Assembly (NCBI RefSeq): GCF_025813715.1
Contig: NZ_CP107532.1
Span: 4,108,001 to 4,172,000, forward strand
Direction of reading: 5' to 3'
Source: Methylobacterium sp. FF17
GTDB taxonomy: Bacteria > Pseudomonadota > Alphaproteobacteria > Rhizobiales > Beijerinckiaceae
DNA length: 64,000 nucleotides
Shown here: piece by piece, positions 55,879-64,000 of the stretch
How the letters are laid out: the number at the start of each line of letters is the position of its first letter
Numbering within the stretch: the first letter of the stretch is position 1
The notes under the pieces: generated by a model
The model's input: only the letters and a program-made list of their open reading frames with translations
Told to the model about the DNA's origin: nothing
The model's database searches: none
Translations under genes and position numbers: made by a program

Positions 55879-56357
55879 CCCGCCGCTTCGCCGCCGACAC
55901 GTCGGTCCCGATGGACCGCAGCATCGGCGAGATCCGCACGACGGTCCGGCGCTACGGCGCCGCCGAGTTCACGCACATGGAGAGTGACACGCAGGCCGCA
56001 ATCACCTTCACGATGCTGGGCCGGCGCGTGCTGTTCCGCCTCGCGATGCCGGACCCGAAGGCCGACGAGTTCACGCGGACCGAGACCGGCAAGCCCCGGT
56101 CGGCCAGCGTCGCTGAAACCGCATGGAAGCAGGCCTGCCGATCCCGCTGGCGCGCCCTCGCTCTGGTCATCAAGGCGAAGCTCGAGGCCGTCGAGATCGG
56201 CATCGTCGTCTTCGAGGACGAGTTCCTCGCCAACACGCTGCCCCCAGGCTCTAGCGTCACCTTCGGCGAGGCCGTGCGCGAGAACATGGCGCTTGCCCAT
56301 GAGCGCCAATCGCTCGTCCCGCTACTGCCGCATATGCCAGGAGGACCCGATGCGTGA
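55875..56357 (+). CDS. Conserved phage early protein (160 aa)
   Basis: The segments SVPMDRSIGEIRTTVRRYGA, FTHMESDTQAAITFTMLGRR, RALALVIKAKLEAVEIGIVV and FEDEFLANTLPPGS with the end LVPLLPHMPGGPDA match a family common in alphaproteobacterial prophages between recombination genes and integrase. The biochemical role is not known. Confidence 0.65.
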   Translation: MTRRFAADTSVPMDRSIGEIRTTVRRYGAAEFTHMESDTQAAITFTMLGRRVLFRLAMPDPKADEFTRTETGKPRSASVAETAWKQACRSRWRALALVIKAKLEAVEIGIVVFEDEFLANTLPPGSSVTFGEAVRENMALAHERQSLVPLLPHMPGGPDA

Positions 56358-56679
56358 AACCATTCTCGTCCCGAGGCAGGTCGCCGAGCGATGGGGATGC
56401 TCGGAGCAACACGTCAGGAACATGGTCAACCGGGGCGACCTCGGGCACTTTCGCCTCGGCGGGAAGCTGCTCCGGATACCCCTGTCTGCCGTCGAGGAAG
56501 CAGAATGCGCGATCAAGACCAGCCCTACGACATCGGACGGCTCAAATCCGCCGGCTTCCCGGAAGGCGAGTGCGTCCTCACGTTCTGGAAAGACGGCAAG
56601 CGGCGGCGCTTCCGGCTCGGCACCAGTGACCCGGCTGAGGCTCGCCGCCGTGCGCCATCCGTCTACGCCGAGGCGCTGA
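56350..56679 (+). CDS. Excisionase-type HTH protein (109 aa)
   Basis: It begins MRETILVPRQVAERWGCSEQ followed by HVRNMVNRGDLGHFRLGGKL and LRIPLSAVEEAEC, a MerR/Xis-like winged helix of about 60 residues (HTH_17 type). The remaining 50 residues are Ser/Ala/Arg-rich and overlap the integrase gene in another frame. It probably directs the integrase toward excision. Confidence 0.72.
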   Translation: MRETILVPRQVAERWGCSEQHVRNMVNRGDLGHFRLGGKLLRIPLSAVEEAECAIKTSPTTSDGSNPPASRKASASSRSGKTASGGASGSAPVTRLRLAAVRHPSTPRR

Positions 56680-57581
56680 GGCCGACCGGAACCACCGTGG
56701 CCGAACTCTGGGAGGCGTACCGGGTCGACAAGGCTGGGCGCCCCGTGGTCGAGATCATGCGTCACGAGTGGAAGGCGCTGAGCGCTCGGTTCAGCGAGAT
56801 GGCCGGCGAGAGCATCACGATCGCGGATTGCCGGGCCTACATCGCCGAGCGGCGCGGCCTGCGCACCGCACGGCACCCGAACGGCATCAAGGACGGGACG
56901 ATCGTCACCGAGCTCGGCCGCATCCGCATGGTCCTGAAATGGGCCGAGAAGCACAAGCTCATCGCCACGGCGCCGGCGATCGAGCGTCCAGCGCTTCCGA
57001 AGCGCAGCGCCGACAAGCATCTGACCGCGCATCAGGTGCGCCAGCTCGCGGAGGCCTGCAAGGCGCCGCATCTCGGGCTGTTCGTGCACGTGGCGTACGG
57101 CACCGCCGGTCGCGCCGCCGCGATCCTGGGGTTGACCTGGGACCGTGTGCATTTCGACCGGGGCAAGATCGACCTGGAGGATCCGGAGATCACGGTCGCG
57201 CACAAGGGGAGGGCGGTGGTCCCGCTGACCCGAACGCTTCGCCTCCGCCTCCTGGAGGCGCAGAGGGGCACCCGATCGGATTTCGTCATCGAGTGGAACG
57301 GGGAGCGCGTCGGATCGGTGAAGAAGGGGCTGGCAACGGCCGCGAAGAACGCAGGCCTCCCGCACGTTCACCCGCACATGCTGCGGCACTCGGCCGCCGT
57401 CCGCCAAGCCGAAGCTGGCGTCCCCATGGAGGAGATCGCCAGCTACCTTGGGCACTCGAACCCGAAGGTCACCCGGGACATCTATGCCCGCTTCTCGCCC
57501 GAGGCGCTGAGCAAGGGGGCGGCAGCGCTGGAGCTGGACGACGAGGAGCCCATCAGCCTCGTGCCGCGTCGGCGAGCTTAG
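56505..57581 (+). CDS. int: Tyrosine integrase (358 aa)
   Basis: Site-specific recombinase of the prophage. Catalytic residues are Arg203 (AYGTAGRAAAILGL), Lys234, His291-x-x-Arg294 (HMLRHSA), His317 (LGHSN) and the nucleophile Tyr327 (RDIYARF). The N-terminal 60 residues form an arm-binding-type domain. The ATG at 56,505-56,507 lies inside the excisionase gene (175 bp overlap). The IS element begins on the base after its stop codon, and the duplicated TTAG restores that stop. attR (59,188) lies downstream, beyond the IS. Confidence 0.93.
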   Translation: MRDQDQPYDIGRLKSAGFPEGECVLTFWKDGKRRRFRLGTSDPAEARRRAPSVYAEALRPTGTTVAELWEAYRVDKAGRPVVEIMRHEWKALSARFSEMAGESITIADCRAYIAERRGLRTARHPNGIKDGTIVTELGRIRMVLKWAEKHKLIATAPAIERPALPKRSADKHLTAHQVRQLAEACKAPHLGLFVHVAYGTAGRAAAILGLTWDRVHFDRGKIDLEDPEITVAHKGRAVVPLTRTLRLRLLEAQRGTRSDFVIEWNGERVGSVKKGLATAAKNAGLPHVHPHMLRHSAAVRQAEAGVPMEEIASYLGHSNPKVTRDIYARFSPEALSKGAAALELDDEEPISLVPRRRA

Positions 57582-59061
57582 CATTACAGTTGCGTTTTCG
57601 ATGGGGTTCTGACTCTGTGCAGCACCATGACGCGCACATTATGGACGACCGGGACCTCTATCGAGGCGACGCTGGAGTTGTGGGCCTCGTCTCTGCGAGA
57701 GGTGAAGGGGCGCATGCGGCCCCTGTTCAGCCAGGAGCGGGTCGCCGCCTCGGCGGGAGCGTTCCTGGACGGACTGCTCGGCGCGGAGCGGCGTAAGACC
57801 GGTTGGATGCGGGCGGAAGCCGCGGGCGATCCTGGGCCTTGGCGTCAGCAGGCGCTGCTCGGTCGCGGACGCTGGGATGCCGACACCCTGCGCGACGTGG
57901 TGCGGGATTATGCCCTGGAGACGCTGGCCGACCCGGACGCGGTTCTGGTCCTCGACGAGACCGGCTTCCTCAAGCAGGGCAAGGCTTCGTGCGGGGTGCA
58001 TCGCCAGTACACCGGCTCGGCCGGCAAGATCACGAACTGCCAGATCGGTGTGTTCGCAGCTTATGCCTCGCGGCACGGTCATGCCTTCATCGATCGGGCC
58101 TTGTACCTGCCCAAGACCTGGACCTCGGATCCGACCCGGCTGGCCGCCGCCCACGTGCCGGAGGGGACAAGCTTCGCGACCAAGCCGGGGCTGGCTCTGG
58201 CGATGATCGAGCGGGCGATAGCTGCGGGCGTGCCGTTCTCTTGGGTGGCGGCCGACACCGTCTACGGGGTCGGCGACATCGAGATGGCGCTACGCCGGGC
58301 GGGCAAGGGCTACGTGCTCGGGGTCAAGACCGATCACGCATTCAACTCCTGGGTCGGCAAGCCGGAGATCGCCGGCACTGCCGAGACGATCGCGAACGGC
58401 CTCGCTCCCTCGGCCTGGATGCGCCTGTCGGCGGGAGACGGAACGAAGGGCGCGCGGCTGTATGACTGGGCCTATTGTGAGTTGGCTGACCTCGATGGTG
58501 CCGACGACCAGACCGGCCTGTGGACGCGGGGGCTGCTGATCCGCCGCAGCCTGGCTGACGGCGAGCAAGCCTACTTCACGACCTGGTGCCTGGCCGGCAC
58601 GCCGCTCGCGACCCTGGTGGCGGTCGAGGGACGGCGCTGGAGCATCGAGGACGCGTTCGAGACCGCCAAGACCGAACTCGGGCTCGCCCACAACGAGACC
58701 CGCTCCTGGCATGGATGGCATCGGCACGTCAGCCTGGTGATGCTGGCCTTCGCCCTGCTGGCGGTGATCCGCCATCACGCCAACGCGCCGCCCCCAAAAA
58801 GCCGAGCCCGGCCGAGACAGCGCGCCCCCTGATCCGCTGGTCGGTGCAGGAGATCCGCCGCATCGCCGTGCGGCTGGCGCAGCGGCGCATCCAGCCCGCT
58901 CACGTCATCGCATGGTCGCTCTGGCGACGGGCGCATCAGGCCGCGGCCCATCAAGCGCATCTGAAACGCCGTGCTGTAAACCAGAAGATGCGCCGACGAC
59001 GCAAAGGCCGGCCGTCCACGCCGAACAAGGAACCCATTCGCAACAAAACGCAACTGTAATG
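57582..59061 (+). mobile_element. IS701-family insertion sequence, 1,480 bp, TTAG target duplication
   Basis: Terminal inverted repeats begin CATTACAGTTGCGTTTT on the left (57,582-57,598) and end with the reverse complement on the right (59,045-59,061), identical over 17 bp. TTAG stands at 57,578-57,581 and 59,062-59,065, a 4-bp duplication fitting the YTAR preference of IS701-family elements. The element holds one transposase gene split by a frameshift. Confidence 0.94.
57627..58832 (+). CDS. IS701-family DDE transposase, frame 1 part (401 aa)
   Basis: DDE transposase. Conserved pieces are LVLDETGFLKQGKASCGVHR, the second catalytic Asp region FSWVAADTVYGVGDIEMALR, and the Glu region GRRWSIEDAFETAKTELGLA. 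The frame stops at 58,832, soon after a CCCCCAAAAA run (58,791-58,800). In the -1 frame the family's C-terminal end continues (RPLIRWSVQEIRRIAVRLAQ) to 59,059. Either a heptamer C-CCA-AAA allows -1 frameshifting, or the copy has lost a base and is inactive. Confidence 0.88.
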   Translation: MTRTLWTTGTSIEATLELWASSLREVKGRMRPLFSQERVAASAGAFLDGLLGAERRKTGWMRAEAAGDPGPWRQQALLGRGRWDADTLRDVVRDYALETLADPDAVLVLDETGFLKQGKASCGVHRQYTGSAGKITNCQIGVFAAYASRHGHAFIDRALYLPKTWTSDPTRLAAAHVPEGTSFATKPGLALAMIERAIAAGVPFSWVAADTVYGVGDIEMALRRAGKGYVLGVKTDHAFNSWVGKPEIAGTAETIANGLAPSAWMRLSAGDGTKGARLYDWAYCELADLDGADDQTGLWTRGLLIRRSLADGEQAYFTTWCLAGTPLATLVAVEGRRWSIEDAFETAKTELGLAHNETRSWHGWHRHVSLVMLAFALLAVIRHHANAPPPKSRARPRQRAP

Positions 59062-59187
59062 TTAGGTAGTGCTCTCGGGTTCGCCGTGCCTGTTCCCCGT
59101 GAACAGTACCGGAACAATCCGGGATTTCACCGAGGGGGACGGGAGCGCGCCCTCAATGATTAGAGGCACTTGGGGCAGGGGAACAAA

Positions 59188-59233
59188 CTTGACATGGTAG
59201 GGGTCACAGGTTCGATCCCTGTCGCGCCCACCA
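59188..59233 (+). other. attR: 3' fragment of tRNA-Val (anticodon GAC)
   Basis: CTTGACATGGTAG then GGGTC, the T-arm ACAGG-TTCGATC-CCTGT, CGCGCCC and ACCA. This is the anticodon loop (TTGACAT, reading GAC) through the CCA end of tRNA-Val. The 5' half is absent: the expected CTACC stem strand is replaced by phage-side sequence. This is the remnant left when a phage integrates into a tRNA 3' end, so the intact tRNA lies at the other prophage end, left of the window. Confidence 0.85.
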
Positions 59234-59264
59234 TACACCTTCTTCGGAAGGGTATGGTTCACGA

Positions 59265-59286
59265 AAGGCGGCCTCAGGGCCGCCTT
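59265..59286 (+). terminator. Terminator downstream of the tRNA-Val site
   Basis: A 9-bp perfect stem AAGGCGGCC / GGCCGCCTT with loop TCAG, followed by CGTCGTTT. It belongs to the original tRNA transcript and marks the chromosomal side of attR. Confidence 0.75.
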
Positions 59287-59689
59287 CGTCGTTTCAGGCC
59301 TTCGTTGAAGACGCGTGGTCGACGCCGCGCGCGCGGCGCAAGAGCGCTCGCAGGCAAATCATCGCGCAAATCATCGGGGCCGTTCGCGGCGACGTCGACC
59401 CGGATCAGGCCGCGCCGCCGAGGTTTCGCGCGGTCGTGCGTATAACAATTCCATGGTATTCCGCGTCCCGTGGCATCCACGGTTCTTGGCTCCCGTGAGG
59501 CTTCGCCATACAGGAGGAGGGGACCAGTGAGGGCAGCCATGTCCCGGCGACCGGCTTTACCGCATCGCGCGTTCGTCTCCCGCGCCCGAACCTCGCTCGG
59601 CCTCGGGCCCACCGGGAACGATACGGCAGGCGGGCCGCATCACCGCCGTCACCCGCGGACAGGCGGGGCGCGTCTCGAGATCAGCTGCC
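59287..59689. other. Intergenic stretch before the KaiC-like gene
   Basis: About 400 bp with no convincing gene. An AT-rich patch near 59,440-59,460 (TATAACAATTCCATGG) may hold the promoter of the KaiC-like operon. The open frames present have non-coding composition. Confidence 0.5.
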
Positions 59690-61189
59690 ATGGCCAAGAC
59701 TCCTGAATCCCGGTCGAAGGCGGCCCTCGGCGTCTACGGCCTCGATGAGATCCTCAGCGGCGGTTTTGCCCGCGACCGGCTCTACCTGCTGGAGGGGAGC
59801 CCCGGCACCGGCAAGACCACCATCGCGCTCAAATTCCTGCTGGAAGGCGCCCGCCTCGGGGAAAAGGGCCTCTACATCACGCTGTCGGAGACCGAGGAGG
59901 AGTTGCGCGACGGCGCCGCCTCGCACGGCTGGACACTCGACGAGCGGATCAAGGTGTTCGAGCTCGCCCCTCCGGAGAGCCTGCTCGACGTCGAGCACCA
60001 GCAGAGCCTCCTCTACTCCTCCGACCTCGAACTCGGGGAGAGCACCAAGGCGGTGTTCCAGGCGATCGAGACCGAGCGGCCGGCCCGCGTCGTCCTCGAC
60101 AGCCTGTCGGAGATCCGGCTCCTGGCCGGCAGCTCCCTGCGCTACCGCCGGCAGATCCTGGCGCTCAAGCACTACTTCGCCCGCCAGGGTGCGACGGTGC
60201 TGATGCTCGACGACCTCACCGCCGACACCCTGGACAAGACCGTGCACAGCATCGCGCACGGCGTCATCCGCCTGGAGGAGCAGGCTCCGGAATACGGCGC
60301 CGAGCGGCGCCGGCTGCGCGTGGTGAAGTATCGCGGACAGGCGTTCCGCGGCGGCTACCACGACCTCTCGATCAAGCCCGGCGGCGTCACGGTCTATCCC
60401 CGGCTGGTCGCCCTGGAGCACAAGACCCACTTCGCCCGCACCGCGATGACGAGCGGCATCCCCGAGCTCGACGAGTTGGTCGGGGGCGGGATCGAGCAGG
60501 GCTCGAGCACGCTGATCCTGGGCCCGGCCGGCACGGGCAAGTCGCTCCTGGCGATCCAGTTCGCCCTGGCGGCGATTGCGCGGGGCGAGCGGGCCGCCCT
60601 GTTCGCGTTCGACGAGGAGATCGGCCTGCTGTTCGGGCGCATGCGCGCCATGGGCATCGACCTCGCCGCCCATCAGGAGGCGGGATCCCTGTTCATCGAG
60701 CAGGTCGATGCCGCCGAACTCTCGCCCGGCGAGTTCAGTCACCGGGTCCGGGCCTGCATCGACCAGCACGCCGTGAGGACCGTGGTGATCGACAGCCTCA
60801 ACGGCTACCAGGCCGCGATGCCGGAGGAGAACGCCCTCATCCTGCACATTCACGAATTGCTGCAGTACCTGAACCGGCAGGGGGCCTCGACCTTCCTCAC
60901 CGTGGCCCAGCATGGGCTCGTGGGCGACATGAAGTCGCCGGTGGACATCACCTACCTCGCCGACACCGTCGTCCTGCTCCGGTACTTCGAGGCCACGGGC
61001 CGCGTCCGGCGGGCGATCTCGGTGATCAAGAAGCGCACCGGCTACCACGAGGATACCATCCGCGAGTGCCGGATCACGGAGCGGGGCCTGCGCATCGGCC
61101 CCGTGCTGGAGAGCTTCCGGGGGGTGCTGCGCGGGGTCCCCACCCTCGTCGGCACCGAGCAGGATCCCTCGGGCATCGAGCGGGGCTGA
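59690..61189 (+). CDS. KaiC-like double ATPase (499 aa)
   Basis: Two RecA-like KaiC domains in tandem. The first has Walker A GSPGTGKTT (residues 36-44) and the catalytic acidic pair region LSETEEEL; the second has GPAGTGKSLL (about 277-286) and FDEEIGLLFGRM. Stand-alone KaiC homologues outside cyanobacteria act with histidine kinases in signalling, not as clocks. Its stop overlaps the start of an HWE kinase (TGATG), so the two are co-translated. It is chromosomal, right of attR. Confidence 0.9.
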   Translation: MAKTPESRSKAALGVYGLDEILSGGFARDRLYLLEGSPGTGKTTIALKFLLEGARLGEKGLYITLSETEEELRDGAASHGWTLDERIKVFELAPPESLLDVEHQQSLLYSSDLELGESTKAVFQAIETERPARVVLDSLSEIRLLAGSSLRYRRQILALKHYFARQGATVLMLDDLTADTLDKTVHSIAHGVIRLEEQAPEYGAERRRLRVVKYRGQAFRGGYHDLSIKPGGVTVYPRLVALEHKTHFARTAMTSGIPELDELVGGGIEQGSSTLILGPAGTGKSLLAIQFALAAIARGERAALFAFDEEIGLLFGRMRAMGIDLAAHQEAGSLFIEQVDAAELSPGEFSHRVRACIDQHAVRTVVIDSLNGYQAAMPEENALILHIHELLQYLNRQGASTFLTVAQHGLVGDMKSPVDITYLADTVVLLRYFEATGRVRRAISVIKKRTGYHEDTIRECRITERGLRIGPVLESFRGVLRGVPTLVGTEQDPSGIERG

Positions 61190-62274
61190 TGCCGAGAAGT
61201 ACCGTCAGTTCCGAACGGGCGCTGATCCTGGCCCCCTTCGGGCGGGATGCGACCATCGCGGGCGCGCTCCTCACCGAGGCCGGGCTCACCTTCGCGATCT
61301 GCCGCGACCTCGGCGACCTGCTCGCCGGCATGGTGGCGGGCGCCGGCCTGGTTCTCCTGACCGAGGAAGCCGCCGGAATTGCGGACCTGGGCCCGGTCAA
61401 TCGCTGGATCGCGGCGCAGCCTCCCTGGTCGGACCTGCCCTTCATCCTCCTCACCACGCGGGGCGGCGGACCGGAGCGCAACCCGAAGGCCAAGCACCTG
61501 TCGGAGACGCTCGGCAACGTCACCTTCCTGGAGCGCCCCTTCCATCCCACCACGCTCATCAGCCTGGTGCGCACGGCCCTGCGCGGACGCCGGCGCCAAT
61601 ACGAGGCCCGGGCCCGCCTCGTGGACCTCCACGCGGGCGAGCAGCGCCTGCGCGGGGCGCTCGCGGCGGAGAAGCGCAGCGCCGATCACCAGCGCCTGCT
61701 CATCGACGAGTTGAACCACCGGGTGAAGAACACGCTGGCGACCGTCCAGTCGATCGCGACGCAGACCCTGCGCAACGCGGCCACCACGGAGGACGCCCGG
61801 GATGCCCTCGAGACCCGGCTGCTCGCCCTCTCGCGGGCCCACGACGTGCTGACGCGCGAGAACTGGGAGGGCGCCGACCTCTCGGACATCATCGCGCAGG
61901 CGATCGCACCCTACGACCCGCAGGATGGCGGCCGCTTCCGGGTGGGGGGACCCGACGTCCGGCTGCTTCCCCGGACGGCCCTGGCCCTCGCGATGGCCCT
62001 GCAGGAACTGGCCACCAACGCGGTGAAGTACGGCGCCCTGTCGAGCCCGGCCGGGCATGTCGAGATCGCCTGGACGATGGGTGCGGACGATCCGAAGCCC
62101 CGGCTCAACCTGCGCTGGAGCGAGAAGGGCGGCCCGACGGTCGTGATGCCGAAGCGGCGCGGGTTCGGCTCGCGCCTCATCGAGCGCAACCTCGCCCGCG
62201 ACCTCGACGGGAAGGTCGAGATCGCTTTCGTGCCCCAGGGCGTCACCTGCACGGTGAATGCTCCGCTGCGCTGA
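61189..62274 (+). CDS. HWE-family histidine kinase with receiver-like N-terminus (361 aa)
   Basis: Residues 1-130 resemble a response-regulator fold, but the expected phosphate-acceptor position is VLLTEEAAG, without Asp, so it is a pseudo-receiver. The HWE kinase follows: phospho-acceptor His177 in ELNHRVKNTLATVQSI and N-box LQELATNAVKYGALS, with a Gly-rich end GFGSRLIERNL. HWE kinases are typical of Rhizobiales. Coupled to the KaiC-like ATPase, which may sense energy state. Confidence 0.9.
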   Translation: MPRSTVSSERALILAPFGRDATIAGALLTEAGLTFAICRDLGDLLAGMVAGAGLVLLTEEAAGIADLGPVNRWIAAQPPWSDLPFILLTTRGGGPERNPKAKHLSETLGNVTFLERPFHPTTLISLVRTALRGRRRQYEARARLVDLHAGEQRLRGALAAEKRSADHQRLLIDELNHRVKNTLATVQSIATQTLRNAATTEDARDALETRLLALSRAHDVLTRENWEGADLSDIIAQAIAPYDPQDGGRFRVGGPDVRLLPRTALALAMALQELATNAVKYGALSSPAGHVEIAWTMGADDPKPRLNLRWSEKGGPTVVMPKRRGFGSRLIERNLARDLDGKVEIAFVPQGVTCTVNAPLR

Positions 62275-62458
62275 AGGCCGCCGTGAGAGCCGCGACGACA
62301 TGTCGTCCCTGACCGGCGCAGGGCCGGGCGCGATTGTCTCCGGGTGTGATCGGCGCTCATCACCCGGATGGCGTAGGCTTCCGAGATCGACGCCTCCGGG
62401 CAGCCCCGCGGCCCGGAGCCTCGCGATCCATTCGAAGCCCCATCCTGGGACGTGTTCG

Positions 62459-64000
62459 ATGAAACGCGGCGTGTTCCGCCGTCGGATAGGGCCGGGGAGC
62501 GGACTGGCGGTGGAGCGCTTCCCGATCACGTTGCGACGCGGCGCGGCCCCGAGCCTCCGGTCCGAGGGACTCACCCGCGTCCTCGCCGCCCTGCTCGTCG
62601 TCGGTCTCGGAGACACCGCCGTCCGGGCGCAGAATGCGGCCGGTCGCGTCGTGCTGGAGGAACTCTCCGTGACCGGGGAGGGCGGCGGAACGCCCGCCCG
62701 CACCGACGGAGGGGTGCCGTTCGGGGTCGCCGCGCCGCCCGGCTCGGCGCCGAGCGTCATCGAGAACCCCGTGGGCCAGGTGGTCGGCACGGTCGGACGC
62801 GCCGGCACCATCACCGACCGCCCGGCCACGAACATCGGCGCGGTCCTCCTCGACAGTCCCGGCGTCACCGTCCGGCCCGGGAGCGGCGGGCGCGACGTGG
62901 TCATCTCGATCCGGGGCAGCAATGCCCGCTCCACGGCGGTCATCCGCAACATGGTGGTGCTGGAGGACGGCTTCATCCTGACCCAGCCCGACGGCGCCTC
63001 GCGCTTCGACCTCGTGGATCCCCGCGCCTACAGCCGCATCGACGTGTTCCAGGGGCCGCAATCGGCCCTGTTCGGCAACTACGCCACCGGCGGCGCGCTC
63101 GCCTTCCGCACCCGCACCGGCCGCGAGATCGACGGCGTCGAGGTCGGCACCGACGCGGGCAGCTTCGGGTATCTCAGCAACTCTTTCACGGTCGGCGGCG
63201 CCAGCGGCCCGTTCGAGATCAGCCTGTTCGCCAGCGACGCCCGCGCGCGCGGCTACCAGGACCATGCCGCCTACGACACGCAGACGGTGAACCTGCTGGC
63301 GAGCTACACCCCGAGCCCGGACACCCGCCTGACCCTGAAGGTCATCAACAACGTGGTGCATGCGGACCTGCCCGCCCGCGCCTCGCTGAACCAGTACCGG
63401 ATCAACCCCTACCAGCGCGGTTGCGCCCTGGCGGCGACGGCCGCGTCCGGCTGCACCCTGACGAACCTGCTCGTCAACGGCGCCTTCGGGGCCACCGTGC
63501 CGGTCACCGCCGCGCAGGGCGCCTTCGGGCGCGACGACCGCCGCACCATCGTGGCGGCGCGGCTCGAGCACGACATCGACGCGCAGACCACCTGGCGCGT
63601 GCAGCTCGGCTTCGACGAGCGCAACTTCGACCAGCCCTTCTACACGTCGGCCTTTCGCGGCTCGTACCCGTCCTGGAACCTCATCACCGACCTCACCCGG
63701 CGCCACGCGCTGTTCGGACTTCCCGCCACCGGCTACGTGGCGCTCGCCTACAACACCATCGACAACCACGTCACCACCTTCAACCGGGTGCTGGGCGACG
63801 GGCCGGCGCTCGGCGCTCAGATCGGCGATCAGCGGGGCGAGCAGTCCAACCTCGGCGGCCGGGCCCGCGAGGAGGTCGCGCTCTCGGAGACATGGACGGG
63901 GGTGCTCGGGATCAGCGCGACGCGGACCCTCATCACCGGCCGCAACCTTGCCTTCGCCACTTCCCCGGCGGGCCGGACCACGTCCGTGACCGACGCCCGG
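62459..64000 (+). CDS. TonB-dependent outer-membrane receptor, C-terminus beyond window
   Basis: A signal peptide lies around LTRVLAALLVVGLGDTAVRA. The plug domain includes VISIRGSNARSTAVIRNMVV, SRIDVFQGPQSALFGNYATG and GALAFRTRTG, then beta-barrel strands to the window edge. It imports an iron chelate, vitamin or other ligand with TonB energy; the ligand cannot be read. The ATG at 62,459 gives a long basic n-region; a TTG/ATG nearer the hydrophobic core is possible. The frame is open through base 64,000. Confidence 0.9.
   Translation, partial: MKRGVFRRRIGPGSGLAVERFPITLRRGAAPSLRSEGLTRVLAALLVVGLGDTAVRAQNAAGRVVLEELSVTGEGGGTPARTDGGVPFGVAAPPGSAPSVIENPVGQVVGTVGRAGTITDRPATNIGAVLLDSPGVTVRPGSGGRDVVISIRGSNARSTAVIRNMVVLEDGFILTQPDGASRFDLVDPRAYSRIDVFQGPQSALFGNYATGGALAFRTRTGREIDGVEVGTDAGSFGYLSNSFTVGGASGPFEISLFASDARARGYQDHAAYDTQTVNLLASYTPSPDTRLTLKVINNVVHADLPARASLNQYRINPYQRGCALAATAASGCTLTNLLVNGAFGATVPVTAAQGAFGRDDRRTIVAARLEHDIDAQTTWRVQLGFDERNFDQPFYTSAFRGSYPSWNLITDLTRRHALFGLPATGYVALAYNTIDNHVTTFNRVLGDGPALGAQIGDQRGEQSNLGGRAREEVALSETWTGVLGISATRTLITGRNLAFATSPAGRTTSVTDAR

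Noticed and set aside
59062..59262. 66-codon minus-strand frame containing RDRTCDPYHVK
   Set aside because: This is the reverse reading of the tRNA-Val fragment and flanks, a known kind of false gene call at tRNA 3' ends.
61042..62976. 644-codon minus-strand frame under the HWE kinase and receptor genes
   Set aside because: Antisense to two clearly identified genes; low-complexity Arg/Pro content.
62360..63769. 469-codon minus-strand frame over the TonB-dependent receptor
   Set aside because: Antisense to the receptor's plug and barrel; shadow composition.
1..64000. CRISPR array or rRNA genes
   Set aside because: No regularly spaced direct repeats of CRISPR length and no rRNA-like sequence were seen while reading both strands.

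Overview
The window is high-GC DNA of an alphaproteobacterium, most likely Methylobacterium/Methylorubrum or a close Rhizobiales relative. This is inferred from the LexA boxes of type GTTC-N7-GTTC, the small YFFDI (DUF6894-type) proteins, an HWE-family histidine kinase, and the composition and codon use. About 59 kb of the 64 kb is one prophage or a composite of prophages. Chromosomal DNA begins only at about 59,234.

Layout, left to right. (1) 1-2,020: an SOS-controlled umuDC pair read leftward, with umuC cut by the window edge, two small rightward genes and a terminator. (2) 2,050-38,732, mostly minus strand: the late genes of a podovirus-like phage. In transcription order they are small coupled genes, a metallopeptidase, TerS, TerL, P22-type portal, scaffold, a head-spike and glycanase module, N4-gp56-type major capsid protein, two adaptors, a gp10-like tail protein, a gp13-like acyltransferase-fold protein, three large internal-type proteins, a tail-associated lysozyme, collar and SGNH tail tip proteins, endolysin and holin-like proteins. 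This late block is interrupted by accessory islands rich in tiny membrane-protein genes, mainly at 10.0-12.6 kb and 24.4-27.1 kb, plus single genes at 31.3 and 37.2 kb. (3) 38,748-43,100: a serine recombinase, a tRNA-Tyr gene, an Abi-alpha-type (DUF4393) gene and small genes. (4) 43,067-50,124, minus: the leftward early operon, with an HTH replication-type protein, MT-A70 methyltransferase, RusA, an N4 gp49/Sf6 gp66 protein, a winged-helix protein and a Cro-like protein. (5) 50,125-52,400: the immunity region, with a LexA-type CI repressor, a DUF3800 gene, a second LexA box and two clusters of matching 15-bp operators. (6) 52,419-57,581, plus: a tightly coupled rightward early operon ending in ERF annealase, YqaJ exonuclease, excisionase and tyrosine integrase. 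(7) 57,582-59,061: an IS701-family element inserted exactly at the integrase stop codon, with a TTAG target duplication. (8) 59,188-59,233: a tRNA-Val(GAC) 3' fragment, read as attR. (9) From 59.7 kb, chromosome: a KaiC-like ATPase, an HWE kinase and a TonB-dependent receptor that runs off the right edge.

How it fits together. The CI repressor carries autocleavage residues and should respond to DNA damage through RecA. Its operators lie inside the spacers of a strong rightward promoter and a leftward promoter. LexA boxes precede umuDC and a small leftward gene next to the rightward early promoter, so host SOS and phage induction appear linked. The attR is a tRNA 3' remnant and the intact tRNA-Val must lie to the left, so the prophage's left end is outside the window and umuDC is probably prophage cargo. 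Points most worth attention are the duplicated convergent pair of overlapping micro-membrane genes, the hairpin that would cover the ribosome binding site of the Abi-alpha gene, the DUF3800 gene abutting the repressor, and the glycanase/spike module between scaffold and capsid genes.
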